Origin: Amyelois transitella
Taxonomy: Eukaryota > Arthropoda > Insecta > Lepidoptera > Pyralidae
DNA length: 64,000 nt
Direction: 5' to 3'
NCBI RefSeq assembly: GCF_032362555.1
Contig: NC_083508.1
Span: 12,863,001 to 12,927,000 of the forward strand
In this document: positions 20,413 through 31,300 of the stretch, piece after piece
How the letters are laid out: every line of letters starts with the position of its first letter
Numbering within the stretch: position 1 is the stretch's first letter
Notes under the pieces: model-generated
Database searches by the model: none
The model's input: only the letters and a program-made list of their open reading frames with translations
What the model was told of the DNA's origin: nothing
Position numbers and translations under genes: made by a program

Positions 20413-21162
20413 TAAGTATTATTTCTATTGGTATTTATTGGTTGTTATTTCTAAGATGTAAATAAATAATTAAATTTCAAGGAACAGTCTTAACATCCAG
20501 ACGTAGCGAGATATACGTGGGCGCGTCCAAAGGGCGTAGGTACTCAGATATCTATTTAGATGTTGTTCACTGTCTGGCATTTTATCTAATTCCAAAGAGT
20601 TGGCAGACATATTGGATCAGTACCGAGAACGGCACCCCCTCAGCGTGTCGAATTAGCCAGGGCTGCGTCAGGGCTCCGCTGGCGTACTCCGGTAAATGAG
20701 ATTTGATCTTAGAGCTCTGAATTTGATTTCCGCCACTTCGCAACGCAATAAGATGCTAGGAGTGGATTCGGTTTATTGTATTAAAACCTAAGAAAGATGA
20801 AGTTTGTGTCGTGTGGTTGTGGGAACTTTACTGTATCACCATCTATTTCCTGTCGATGTCATAAGAGGTGACTAAGGAAATAAGGTCTACTGTTCATGTA
20901 CACGTCATAATGGTTAGCTAGGACTTGTTTTGTCTTATTATAACAAATTTACCCCTAGATAGTGGAAAAACGAAGATCAGTTCAATTACATTAGTAAAAT
21001 ATGAGTTTATGACATGACTTGATATTGCTTCTTAACAATAGCACTGTTTTCGGTTAGTGTGTTTGCATAAACGTCACTGGCGCTTTATTTGAAGACATTT
21101 GACGTGTGTGATGTGTCAACCCATCAACTTTGTATGGTAGGCCATTAGATATTGTAGAGTAT

Positions 21163-21268
21163 ACATACATACATAGAATCACGCCTCTTTCCCGGAGGGG
21201 TAGGCAGAGGTACTCTCTTTCCACTTGCCACGATCTCTGCATACTTCCTTCGTTTCATCCACATATAG
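21163..21268 (-). repeat. R-B terminus
   Basis: CATACATACATAGAATCACG, CTTTCCCGGAGGGGTAGGCA, CTTGCCACGATCTCTGCATA, TTCGTTTCATCCACAT. Confidence 0.85.
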
Positions 21269-21343
21269 AGTATTATTGTAGGTTTAAATATTGTTTTAAT
21301 ATAGTATAGTATTGTGTAGTTCATATCTTCCCCATATTTTTTG

Positions 21344-21430
21344 TAAAAGGCGACTCAGGGAAGGCTTACAAAGATTTCTCTTGTGGGCAAGCAACCTGTC
21401 ACTTTCAAACAATCATACGTACATATATGT
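21344..21430 (+). repeat. R-A, degenerate
   Basis: TGTAAAAGGCGACTCAGGGA, AGGCTTACAAAGATTTCTC, GCAAGCAACCTGTCACTTTC. Confidence 0.6.
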
Positions 21431-22231
21431 ATGTTTAATTAGTATATTGACAAGAGGTAAAGGTCGGGAGGTTTCTATTTGTAATGAAAATTTGTTTATT
21501 ACAGCAATAATGACATGATGTATTGATTTCGATGATACTATTCGTAATGCACAAAGATTTTTTCAGTTTTCAGCATCGAAAAAAAAACGAAAGGCTTTGA
21601 ATATGAATGAAACTTTACAGTAATTGCTTTAACATCGGAATAATATATTTTCATACATTTAAATCCAAGCGAAGCAACTGCCGACGTCTATTAGTGTTGA
21701 AATAACTAAACATTCCAAATATTTTGTCGTCTAACTCGCCTTCCGAAAAGCCAGACAGAAAACAAGTAATTTCGACACCACTTGTTAGGCAAATATCTTT
21801 TGTAGGTGCAGCGTTTTCAGACAAATTGATTTTGCGATTGCAATTGTAAATGAGATTGGTATAAGACATAAATATTTTATCAAATTTATCTCATTCGTGA
21901 AGTGTAATATTCGTCTCTGCATTATAACGAATGGTTAGAGACAGCATGTAAATATTACATGAACATTATGCGTTAAAATGTATTGGAAAATATTAAGTTG
22001 CGGAAGTCAGACGACGGTACTTCTGTGTTTAAACTTGTAACTTTATCAACATCTCTATATATATTTATAAGATATGCATATTTCTCGGAGGAATTAGTAC
22101 ATTTTTCCACTTCAAATCATTCTCTCATTATTTTTTCTCTCAACATCCATCAATTATCGTCTGTATAAAGTACTCTTCAAGCACTTACAACTTTCATTTA
22201 TTTTAGTAAAATAATGCACATTTATTTAGCT
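21431..22231. other. Intergenic, no feature recognised
   Basis: AT-rich. The ORFs at 21651-21869 (-) and 21983-22168 (+) have no recognisable domain. Confidence 0.45.
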
Positions 22232-22431
22232 ACTAGAGGCCGCCCACGACTTTGTCCGCATGGAAACCCTATCAACCCCGCGGGAAATCCGGGATAAAAA
22301 GTCTATATGTTATTCTGGGTCCTCAGCTACCTACATACCAAATTCTTAGTTAAGTAGTTTTTGGGTGAAAGAGTAACAAACATCCATACTGACATACTCA
22401 CAAACTTTCGCATTTATAATATTAGTAGGAT
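22232..22431 (+). repeat. R-E copy
   Basis: ACTAGAGGCCGCCCACGACT start; ends TATAATATTAGTAGGAT. Closely related to the 5587 copy. Confidence 0.85.
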
Positions 22432-24312
22432 TAAGGGGTAAACAAAGTACTAATTAATTGATAACCTTACCTACTACAAGTGGGTTAAATACTCATCGCT
22501 GACGCACTGATACATAAATTAATAGACTACGCAAACTGATGCCCAGTCAGCGATAGCAGACATCACCCGATCGCCTGCTCACCTGACTAAATGAAATTTG
22601 AGAACAATAAAAATTGCTATTCTGATTTACCTAATCGATATGCCGACCTGGATCTAAGCGACCTAGAAAAAAAAGATTTTCACATCAACACAGCAGACAA
22701 AATATTTGGCAAACCATTTAAGAGTTAATTCGTTTATTCAATTTGAATAATATGTTACATAAGCAGTAAGTAAAGTTTATTGAATCAGCTCGAATAGGCT
22801 GCTATTTAATTTATTGAATTATTTTTAATTAAAAGTAAGCAAGTGTTGTAGACAGTATAAAAGTTTATTGATATTAAAATAAAAATATAAGAAAATTATA
22901 TTTTTTAGGAGTATTTACTCATGTTGGAATACTTAAATTTCTTAGTTCATATTAATTAATTATGTTTATAGTTACCTAGTTATTTAATAGTGAGACAGTT
23001 TTACAGATTCAGGTTCGTTTCTTTTTGATACGACTGGAACGCATTCAATTCAACGTTCATTCACATCAAAATTACGACACTTTCCCGGAGGAGGCAGAGA
23101 CTACTTAGGTACATATATTTTTTTTACGATATCAGGAAATTTATTTATATTTATGGCGATTTTTTAACGGTCATATTGTCTATCATTGTTAATTTAATAT
23201 ATATTTTTTAAAGTATGATGTTACAATAGCATATGTTGACGTGTCGTTAATACGACGTGCCTAATCAATACTCGTATGGGGGACGATCAGATATTTTCGC
23301 ACTGGCCTCCGCTGGAACGTGGCGTGCGGCGGCGCGGCGGGCGACGCTCCACTGGACACGCGTTACCGATATAAAAATAATACAAAAATATATTATGATG
23401 ACCCTATTGCCCTCCACGTTCTAGTTAAACCATTTCTCTTTATTATTAATCGCTGTTATTTGTTAACGAACACCCACGCGCTATAAAGGTTTTCTTATTT
23501 TATTTTTCTTAGTATCTATAATCTCCTTTTATTTAGGCAATCTCGCTAATTTTCCTAGTTGTGGGAATTCCGAAAATAAACATGACAAAAAGATGTCGAA
23601 TTGCATCCTAAGATGGACACAGAAACGCATATTATTTAAATGAAACACATCTTTACCACCAAGGAAATGTTCTATGGCCTCAGGATGTACAAAAACAAGT
23701 ATAAACAATAGTCTAATCGTTGAATTGACATTGAATGCAAAACAATCGCGCGGAATAGGCGTGAAAGCGGCGGATTGAGTGTGAAGGATGCGCACGCGCA
23801 TCGGTACTTCAAACATCAAAAAATAATTCATGTCCTATTTTCATGGTAATCTACATCCACACTAATAACAAAGAGGAAAGATTTGTATTTTTGTATGTTT
23901 GTAACAAATCTGAATTTGGCATAGATAGAGATTACCTTCGGGAGTGACATTCGCTCCTATTTTCTTGAATATTTGAAATTTTTCGAAAATAGAAATAATA
24001 TTGTTTTTTTTTAAATAAAATAATACAATGATTATTGTAATTATGTGATGTGATACCTGCGTACCATCTAACTATTGGAAATCATCCGCAGACGCGTGAA
24101 ACAATGCCCATTGACAAATCTAATGAGGTAATGAATTGTTTTGATTCGCCACAACAACAAGGGAAAGGCCATTGTCTGCCACTCCAGCCATTACGAGCTG
24201 TTAGCTTTTTGTGGTGGTGGCACTGACATGTATGTAACAGATGAGACGTGAGACATATATAAGTAGAAGACGCCCGCAGCTAAGTTCACGTGAAAAAAAT
24301 TACGTTATCCTT
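22432..24312. other. Intergenic with one GC-rich island
   Basis: Mostly AT-rich without recognisable features. 23290-23360 is sharply GC-rich (GGCGTGCGGCGGCGCGGCGG) and followed by TATAAAAATAAT at 23371. A short R-B-like start (TTTCCCGGAGGAGGCAGAGA) is near 23083. Confidence 0.5.
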
Positions 24313-24314
24313 TG

Positions 24315-24522
24315 CCGTGTGGTTAATGGCACTTTAGAACAATAGAGTCACTCCATTGATGTCGTAAAATCGACTAGGAAAGGCTAATGAACTTGGTAAT
24401 TTGTTTGTAGGCGATGGGCTAGCAACCTGTCACTATTTGAATCTCAATTCCATATAGCTGAACATTCAGCCCTTTCAAGACTGTGCTGGCTCTGACAACC
24501 CCGCAAGGTATATAGACGTAAT
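24315..24522 (+). repeat. R-A copy, diverged
   Basis: GCCGTGTGGTTAATGGCACT, GATGTCGTAAAATCGACTAG, GGGCTAGCAACCTGTCACTA, CAACCCCGCAAGGTATATAG. Confidence 0.8.
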
Positions 24523-25015
24523 TATATGGATATCCTTCCACGTAGGAATTTCTGGAAATCCTTTGTTAATGCTACCCCAGACCACATAAAGGTACCTTCA
24601 TACCTTTCAATCCATTTAACTGGTATATCTACCGCCATACAGCCGCATAGCCCAAAACCCAATCTGCTGGTCCGGTGACGCAACAGAGACAAAATATCCA
24701 GGATAAAAACTTTACTAAATGCCCGTTTAACAGACACGTACCTATAGTAGGTAAATACGTCTATGCCTCATTACAACGCGTGCTGTCAACGGACGAGCAC
24801 AAGAACTGGCGATGCTGGTCACGCGATGGTACTCGTGCCTGATTGAGTAATTAATTGCCTATCTTTAATCGGTTATTGTTTAGGCTACTCGAAATTTGAT
24901 CGATTTTCGATAGTCATCGATATAGGTACAACTCTTTCCATGGTTCAATATAGGTCTCCTGTAAATAAAGACAGGAGTAGCTTCGTGTAAAAACTCGACT
25001 ACTCGATCCAGTGGC

Positions 25016-25130
25016 ACGCGCGATGACGTTTTTATCGCGCGATAACCTATCGCTGTACCGTTCCACGTCATAATAAAAAAACGAAACGTAAAGATTTTCG
25101 CGCGATAAAAAAAGCGTCGCTCGTGCTTTG
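25016..25130. repeat. M2 MITE
   Basis: CACGCGCGATGACGTTTTTA and TCGCGCGATAACCTATCGCT at the left; inverted end CGAGCGACGCTTTTTTTATC. Confidence 0.7.
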
Positions 25131-25215
25131 CTGCGGAGGCAGCATCATGGTCAAAGGTGCAACCCGGGCTTTTCTCCAGAGAAGCGATGATGTGATCGTT
25201 TGAGAAAGATCGTCA
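25130..25215 (+). repeat. SINE-2 3' fragment
   Basis: TGGTCAAAGGTGCAACCCGG and GCTTTTCTCCAGAGAAGCGA parallel the 3' part of SINE-2 at 26090-26140. Confidence 0.6.
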
Positions 25216-25308
25216 TCATTTTCAGTCAGCATTTCGGCTGCTGTGGCACTCAGCTTCGCAACCAATTGTGAAAAAGGATCTTAGTCCTCAACATTTCCCT
25301 GCTTTGCA

Positions 25309-25562
25309 TGTGCCGTATGGTTCCCGGCACCAATACAAAAAAGAATAGGACCACTCCATCTCTTTTCCATGGATGTCGTAAAAGGCGACTAAAGGATAGG
25401 GTTACAAACTTGGGATTCTTTTTTAGGCGATGGGCTAGCAACCTGTCCCTATTTGAATCTCAATTCTATCATTTAGCTGAACGTGGCCATTCAGTCTTTT
25501 CAAGACCATTGGCTCTGTCTACCCGCAAGGGATAAAGACGTGACCATATGTATGTATGTATT
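25309..25562 (+). repeat. R-A, full length
   Basis: GTGCCGTATGGTTCCCGGCA start, GGATGTCGTAAAAGGCGACT, CTGTCCCTATTTGAATCTCA, then GACGTGACCATATG and a (TATG)n tail. Confidence 0.88.
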
Positions 25563-25670
25563 TGCCTGCTTAGGTTTTGAGACCCTCACGGGACAATGTG
25601 TTTATTAGTAAATTTAGTTTTTACTGATTGACCCCTATTTACAGTGGTACAACATTTGGCGTCCGATAAC

Positions 25671-26230
25671 GGCCTCTGTGGCGCAGCGGTAGTGAGCTTG
25701 TCTGTGGCACCGTAAATCCCGGGTTCGAATCCCGGCCAGGGCATGAGAAACGATTTTCTGATTGGCCTGGGTCGCGGATGTTTATCTAAATAAGTATTTG
25801 TTATAAAATATAGTATCGTTGAGTTAGTATCTCGTGACACAAGTTTCGAAAGAGCGTCGATGGCTGAATCGGTAAGGTGCCCGGTTGTAATGCATGATGC
25901 GCAGAAAGACACAGGTTCGAATCCCCCCTCGGCCATGTACCAACTATTTTCGGAAAATGTACATTAGGTGAGGGAAAACATCGTGAGGAAATCTGCACAT
26001 TTAAGCAACTGGATGTGTAACCATGATTGATCCAATACGGGTCAAGTTCTCCTGCAAAGTTTACGGAGGTCAGATGGGAGTGGCTTTGAGTTGGTCAAAG
26101 GCACACCCCGGGCTCCTCTCCAGAGTGGTGAGGATGCAATCGGGACTTAAACCAGGAGGAAGAACACAAGTTTCGAACTTACTTCGAGACTAACTCAATC
26201 TGTGTCATTTGACCCGTTCACATTTATTTT
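25671..26230 (+). repeat. SINE-1 interrupted by SINE-2
   Basis: The SINE-1 head and body run 25671-25850 (A box TGGCGCAGCGG, B box GGTTCGAATCC), then resume at 26164-26230 (CGAACTTACTTCGAGACTAA). The interruption is the SINE-2 at 25851-26163. Confidence 0.92.
25851..26163 (+). mobile_element. SINE-2, complete, with 14-bp target-site duplication
   Basis: The 313-bp element starts AGAGCGTCGATGGCTGAATC, with A box TGGCTGAATCGG and B box GGTTCGAATCC in a tRNA-like head, then a body with GTGAGGGAAAACATCGTGAG and TTTACGGAGGTCAGATGGGA. It is flanked by ACACAAGTTTCGAA at 25837-25850 and again at 26164-26177, so both ends are defined. Confidence 0.92.
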
Positions 26231-26619
26231 TATTTATTTCTTTATGTGCAAAATCCTGTTAAAAGGTTACCTGACTAGTTACGGAATTACATATTAAGTT
26301 TCTTGAATGAGCAGGTTTCATCTAGCAAGCGCATCACAGTTACATAATGATCTAAATTGTTATGAAATATGAGTCTCTTCACGGACTACAGATCGCGTTG
26401 CGCGGGCGACCACAACACTAATCTGATTATGTGTCTTTCCTCATTTTTCTTGCGGTTATCGCGGAATCATCTTATTGTAACTACGGGAAAATGACTGCAG
26501 ATAAACAAACGGTAATAATTTTAATTTGCAGATTCAAATTTTCTGAGGATTCTGTTGACGAAGTCATGAAATATATTCCGTTAAATTGGGCGCAGGGAAA
26601 GTTTCTTAGGTTTTTGTTT

Positions 26620-27082
26620 GTCTATAAATAATGGTTCAACATTATTGTTCAATACAACAATGCGTTCAGGATGCTGATGGGGCTGCCTCGCTTCTGTAGC
26701 GCATCAGGGATGTTCGCAGATGCACGTCTAGACTGCTTTTACGCAATTATGAGGAAGAGATGTGCGTCCTTGGTGCGCAGGGTGCGGGAGAGCGACAACA
26801 GCATCCTGCGCATGGTGGCGAGCAGGCTGGATGGCCCATTTGTCAACCATTGCTGCACTATTGCCGGGGGGATGGTGCAGAAATGGGCTGAACAATAGAA
26901 TTATATTAATGACATTTATGAACTTTATTAATATAATTTTATGAATTTTATTACTGTAATTTTATAAATTTAATTAATTACTATTAGTACTAACATAGCT
27001 TTAAGTTTACTAACATATTATGAGTCCTGGTTACTTAAATAAATACTATTTCATTCATTATAAAATAAAATAAAAAAAAAAC
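26620..27082 (+). mobile_element. Non-LTR retrotransposon 3' end: ORF2 C-terminus
   Basis: The frame from about 26645 reads VQYNNAFRMLMGLPRFCSAS, then GMFADARLDCFYAIMRKRCA, ending MVQKWAEQ and a TAG-type stop at 26896-26898. YNNxFRxLLGLPRxCSASxMF is a recurrent C-terminal motif of insect LINE ORF2 proteins, downstream of the reverse transcriptase. An AT-rich 3' UTR follows, ending in A-rich sequence near 27058-27080. The copy is 5'-truncated; the LINE clade is not assigned. Confidence 0.75.
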
Positions 27083-27130
27083 ATTCTAATTGTTTAAAAT
27101 TAATTGGCAAAAATTCAGTTCAGCGGGGCT

Positions 27131-27205
27131 AGCATGGCGCGCGCAACGACGTTTTACTATAAACTATCGCTATTTCGCTTTTTATTATGACGTAAAACGG
27201 GAAAA
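27131..27205. repeat. M2 MITE, partial
   Basis: GGCGCGCGCAACGACGTTTT, then CTATCGCTATTTCGCTTTTT and ATTATGACG. The right end is lost. Confidence 0.65.
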
Positions 27206-27376
27206 GAAACGTAGAAATGAAACAGATATTAAGAACAAAATTATATCAGGAAAGATCAATAATTCTGGTAGAGGCGCATCAATCTATCATAAGCATGTAA
27301 TATTAAATTTATTTTTTGGCAATTCACTTACATATTTTTTTAGTACAGTAAAATTAATAAATTCTTCTACTTCCAA

Positions 27377-27440
27377 TATATACCTTGCGGGGTAGACAGA
27401 GCCAACAGTAATCAAAAGACTGAAAGGCCATGTTTAACTT
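27377..27440 (-). repeat. R-A terminal fragment
   Basis: ATACCTTGCGGGGTAGACAG, then AAAGACTGAAAGGCCATGTT. Confidence 0.7.
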
Positions 27441-27566
27441 CAAATAAAGAAAATATCGTCATCATTATGTCAAAATTGGACAAATGAAACAAACTTTATA
27501 AACCAACAACCCCATGTTTTCTCTATTCTATTAAGTACAATGATTGAGTACGTATGTAGTATGTGT

Positions 27567-27752
27567 GCCGTGTGGTTCCCGGCACTCCCGGTGGGATTCT
27601 TTTTTAGGCGATAGGCTAGCACCCTGTCACTATTTGAATCTCAATTCTATCATTAAGCCAAATAGCTGAACGTGGTCATTCAGTCTTTTCAAGACTATTG
27701 GCTCTGTCTACCCCGCAAGGGATATAGACGTGACCATATGTATGTATGTATG
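27567..27752 (+). repeat. R-A, internally deleted
   Basis: GTGCCGTGTGGTTCCCGGCA joins directly to GGGATTCTTTTTTAGGCGAT, then the normal 3' half and a TATGTATGTATG tail. Confidence 0.85.
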
Positions 27753-28179
27753 ATTGAGTATGAATGGAATGTACGTGACTATATTAATGTGAGAAGTTAC
27801 TATCAATAATGTGTCGTAACTAATATTAATTTGAAGTTTGTGGTCGGACACTCAAATTCTTCCACTGATTTCATATTACCTATGTATATGTTAGGTTAAT
27901 GTTCTTCTGTTCTGTTGTTATTCTTAGCTAATCTCGTATAGGTTTTAATTTGAAGTCTCACTTAAAAAAATGTGATTTCATTCATAATGCAGATATTTGG
28001 AAAACGTTTTATTTTGAATTAATCTAATGCGCACGTAAATTAACTCATAATAACTAATTCCCAAAGATTACAATTAGACTGCTCAAATAGTCAATACCAT
28101 ATGAAAGCTATGCAAAACCAGTGCTAGCTAACAATCGACCCAAAAAGTGGTCAATCTAGCACATTGTATCTCGTATGAT
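27753..28179. promoter_or_regulatory. Upstream region of the signal-peptide gene
   Basis: AT-rich, no repeat recognised; it switches to GC-rich at about 28185. The promoter is inferred from its position before the first exon. No TATA box. Confidence 0.35.
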
Positions 28180-28184
28180 GATCA

Positions 28185-28378
28185 TGTCGGCAGGCTGCAG
28201 TGCGCAGCTCGGGGGCGGAGCCCCGCGGCCGGCCGGCACTCCAGTCTCGACTCCCCGAGCGTGCGGTCGACATGGCGCTCCGTTGACGCGACTCGCGAAA
28301 ATACGTGTCTGTGCTGTGACAAACCTTTCAATCAACATTACTCACTGCGCGGATATTTAATATCTGCAAGATGTACAG
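28185..28378 (+). other. First exon (5' UTR plus first codons) of the signal-peptide gene
   Basis: A CpG-rich stretch (CGGGGGCGGAGCCCCGCGGC) is followed by a strong donor CAG|GTGAGT at 28379. ATG at 28371 gives ATGTACAG before the donor, which continues in frame into the exon at 56446. A minimal uORF, ATGGCGCTCCGTTGA, precedes it. The transcription start is not determined; 28185 is only the edge of the GC-rich block. Confidence 0.5.
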
Positions 28379-31300
28379 GTGAGTTTGTTTTTTTTTTTTT
28401 TAATTTTCCGCCGTGGAAGTTCAGTTATTTGCCAGCCCAAGGGAACTCTTTGGATGGTAGCCATGGCTACAGACTCGTGGGCGGTGTAGTCTCCCGTTTT
28501 CCGATCGAGCTATTTTATTTTGCTATTTTATGAAGATTTCCGTGCTTTTGTTATTTATTTATTCTTGTTTCCGTTCCGCTATTAAGGGATGATTTAAGCC
28601 TATATTCTGTTGGATTATAAGCAAACAAGCAACGACGTTACCAATAGTTTAAAGTGTTGTTATTAGAAATGAATTCGCTTTAAGTTTTTTAGTACTTACG
28701 ATAACAGTACATACGATAAAATTGTAAATAATTTTTAGTTTTAATTTTTTATAAGATTATTAATTATATAATATATAGATGATTTATTAATTTCTTGCTA
28801 AAATTAATACTTACATACAATATAAATACCAAAAGCACTTAAATAATTCAAATAATTCTTAATGAAAACGATTAGGTTAATATTGTTAATGGGTTTTCAA
28901 TTACGACACAGCTAACCGCAAACTATTTTACCGTTGTTCATATTACTTGCCATAATTAAAATATCAAGTTAAAATGTCATCTAATTAAATCATTAAAAAT
29001 ATTACACATAGGGTTAATCCTAATCCTATCCCGTCTAGGGTTAAACTTTATTATCTATTTAACGGGCATCCTTAAAATAAACTAAAATATTAAGCTTATC
29101 TATTAATAAATTTTGAGTTACTCTCCTTAAAAACCTATAGTTATTAACAATTATTATTAATGATTATTAACGATGTACGATTATGAAAACTGATCCCAAT
29201 AGAATTATTTTATCATCATAATTTCGGCTCTAAGGTTCTCTACTGCTGAACATAGGGGAAAAGGGAGGTGGAAGTCATTGGAAGAGGCCTATGTTTAACA
29301 ATTTGATTGATAGTTTTGATTTAAATGAGACAGTATTTACATTTAAGAATATGAGTTGAGACTTGTGAACGATAAATAAATATGATTCCCTATAATCAAA
29401 CTTAGAAAATTTACTCAATTGGAACTTTCACATTGCATTATACTATTTACAAATATACGGATATTATTAAGTCGCTAGGTGACCACGGATCATTATTACA
29501 TGATCCGAAACGACCGAGATAAAATAAAATAATAAATAAATTATATGCGCGTTTAATACCTGTGTTATTCACCTGATCTTTACCTCCCGAGATTCGTTTT
29601 TCGACATTTCTATCACCTCTTTGTCCAGTCTTTGGATGTTAGGGAAGATAAATAGATATTAGATAGAAATCTAGGAATGACTACTAGAGCAGTGTTCGCC
29701 TCGCTGGTCGGAGTCGAAGGCTGTGCCGCTTCGGCCGCGTGAAGAATGTTAATTAGTAACGCAATGACCTCAACTGAGTCCAATGCAACAGTCTGCACCG
29801 TCGTTAATTGCTGGTAAAATCATGATCATCATCTGTGTGATACATTTCGCTCGTTTTTCATACATTTTTTATTTCTTATCAAAAGCAAGCATTTTAAAGT
29901 ACAAAGATTATCTACTATACAAAAAGAAAATTGTTCAAATTCAAAACTTTTATTCATTATTATGGGACACTTCAACATCGCTTAATAATTGTAATATCTT
30001 TTGGTTTCACAATATTGGTTGTCGTAAAATAAATTACTTAAAACTAAGTTTACTGCCGCTTCTTAAGCTTTTGATGTCTTCCGGTTACAGAGAAGAATAT
30101 TTTTATAATTTTGGCATGTAGTGTCCAAACATTTTCAAGAAAGAACATGGTTGATATGACTTTACCAAAAAAAAAAAAATACTAAAAATGAGGAGGAACA
30201 GCGATACGATGAGAATGATAGCGACATTATATGCTCGTGTGCATATCGTATCGAATCGAGCCAGTTTTCCTTGGTATCGGAGGTCGAAAAAATTGCAGTC
30301 AAAGAAATATACTCCTGTCGCGTCATAGCCTCCATTGTGACGGGTTGGTGAATCATCACAACATCAGTGTTATCGCACAGGGATGTGGTAAAGATAATGT
30401 TCAGCTTTGAACTAAGCTGAGAGTTGAGTTTATAAGCTGTCATGCTGCTCTGAAAACGAAAAAATTGTGTTTACCTGCTGCGTCTCCCAGCATCGATTAT
30501 AAAAGTCAAACAAGGAAGAGTCTTTTAAACTTGTGTTTCTTTTATAAGGAGAAAGTCATAGTAACCGGTTACTATCTGAATCTCAGTTCCTTCATTTAGC
30601 TATCAAGCTGAACGTGGAGTCTTTAAGACAATTGACTATTCCTTAAAGTATATATGTTTATGATATTGACTGTTTTCTGTATCATCTTTGCGTGTGATGT
30701 AATGATCCCAGATATTTTCTTTCCATCAATACAATTTGATACAAATTTTGCTTATAATATTCATCCCAATGATTCGAAATTGCAAATGTAACTTAGTAAT
30801 TAGGTGCCGTATTGTTCCCGGCACCAATACAAAAAAAAAGGGGACCACTCCATCTCTTTCCCATGGATGTCGTAAAAGGCGACTAAGGGATAGGTTTATA
30901 AACTTAGGATTTCTCTTTTAGGCGATGGGTTAGCAACCTGTCACTATTTGAATCTCAGTTCTATCATTAAGCCAAATAGCTGAACGTGGCCATTCAGTCT
31001 TTTCAAGACTGTTGGCTCTGTCTACCCCGCAAGGGATATAGACGTGACCATATCTATGTATGTATGTATGTAACTTAGTAATTAAAATACAAATATGACT
31101 CATCGCCGTTTACCCCTCAACCTTGGATAGAGAAAGCTGAAAATTTTCACAACTTTGTCTTCGGCCACTATTTAAAGGTAAAAGCTATTTAAAACTGAAA
31201 GATCAGTCGGTTTTTCAATGTAATTAAGGATTCTTACAATAACTACATAAAACGGAACGTACTGCAAAACGAATTCGGCGAGCAGGATATCCATTCGTAA

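Noticed and set aside
20517..20699. ORF containing RISQGCVRAPL, resembling the reverse-transcriptase VRQGCVLSP motif
   Set aside because: Flanking residues do not match a reverse transcriptase and no other motif is present; a short chance match is likely.
25308..25535. Similar ORFs (GTNTKKNRTTPSLSHGCRKR-type) on copies at 25308, 30736, 47073 and 12377
   Set aside because: They are translations of the R-A repeat; the similarity follows from the DNA repeat, and most copies are interrupted.
28156..28360. Overlapping ORFs on both strands in the CpG-rich first exon
   Set aside because: GC-rich sequence lacks stop codons by composition; the spliced ATG at 28371 gives a better-supported start.
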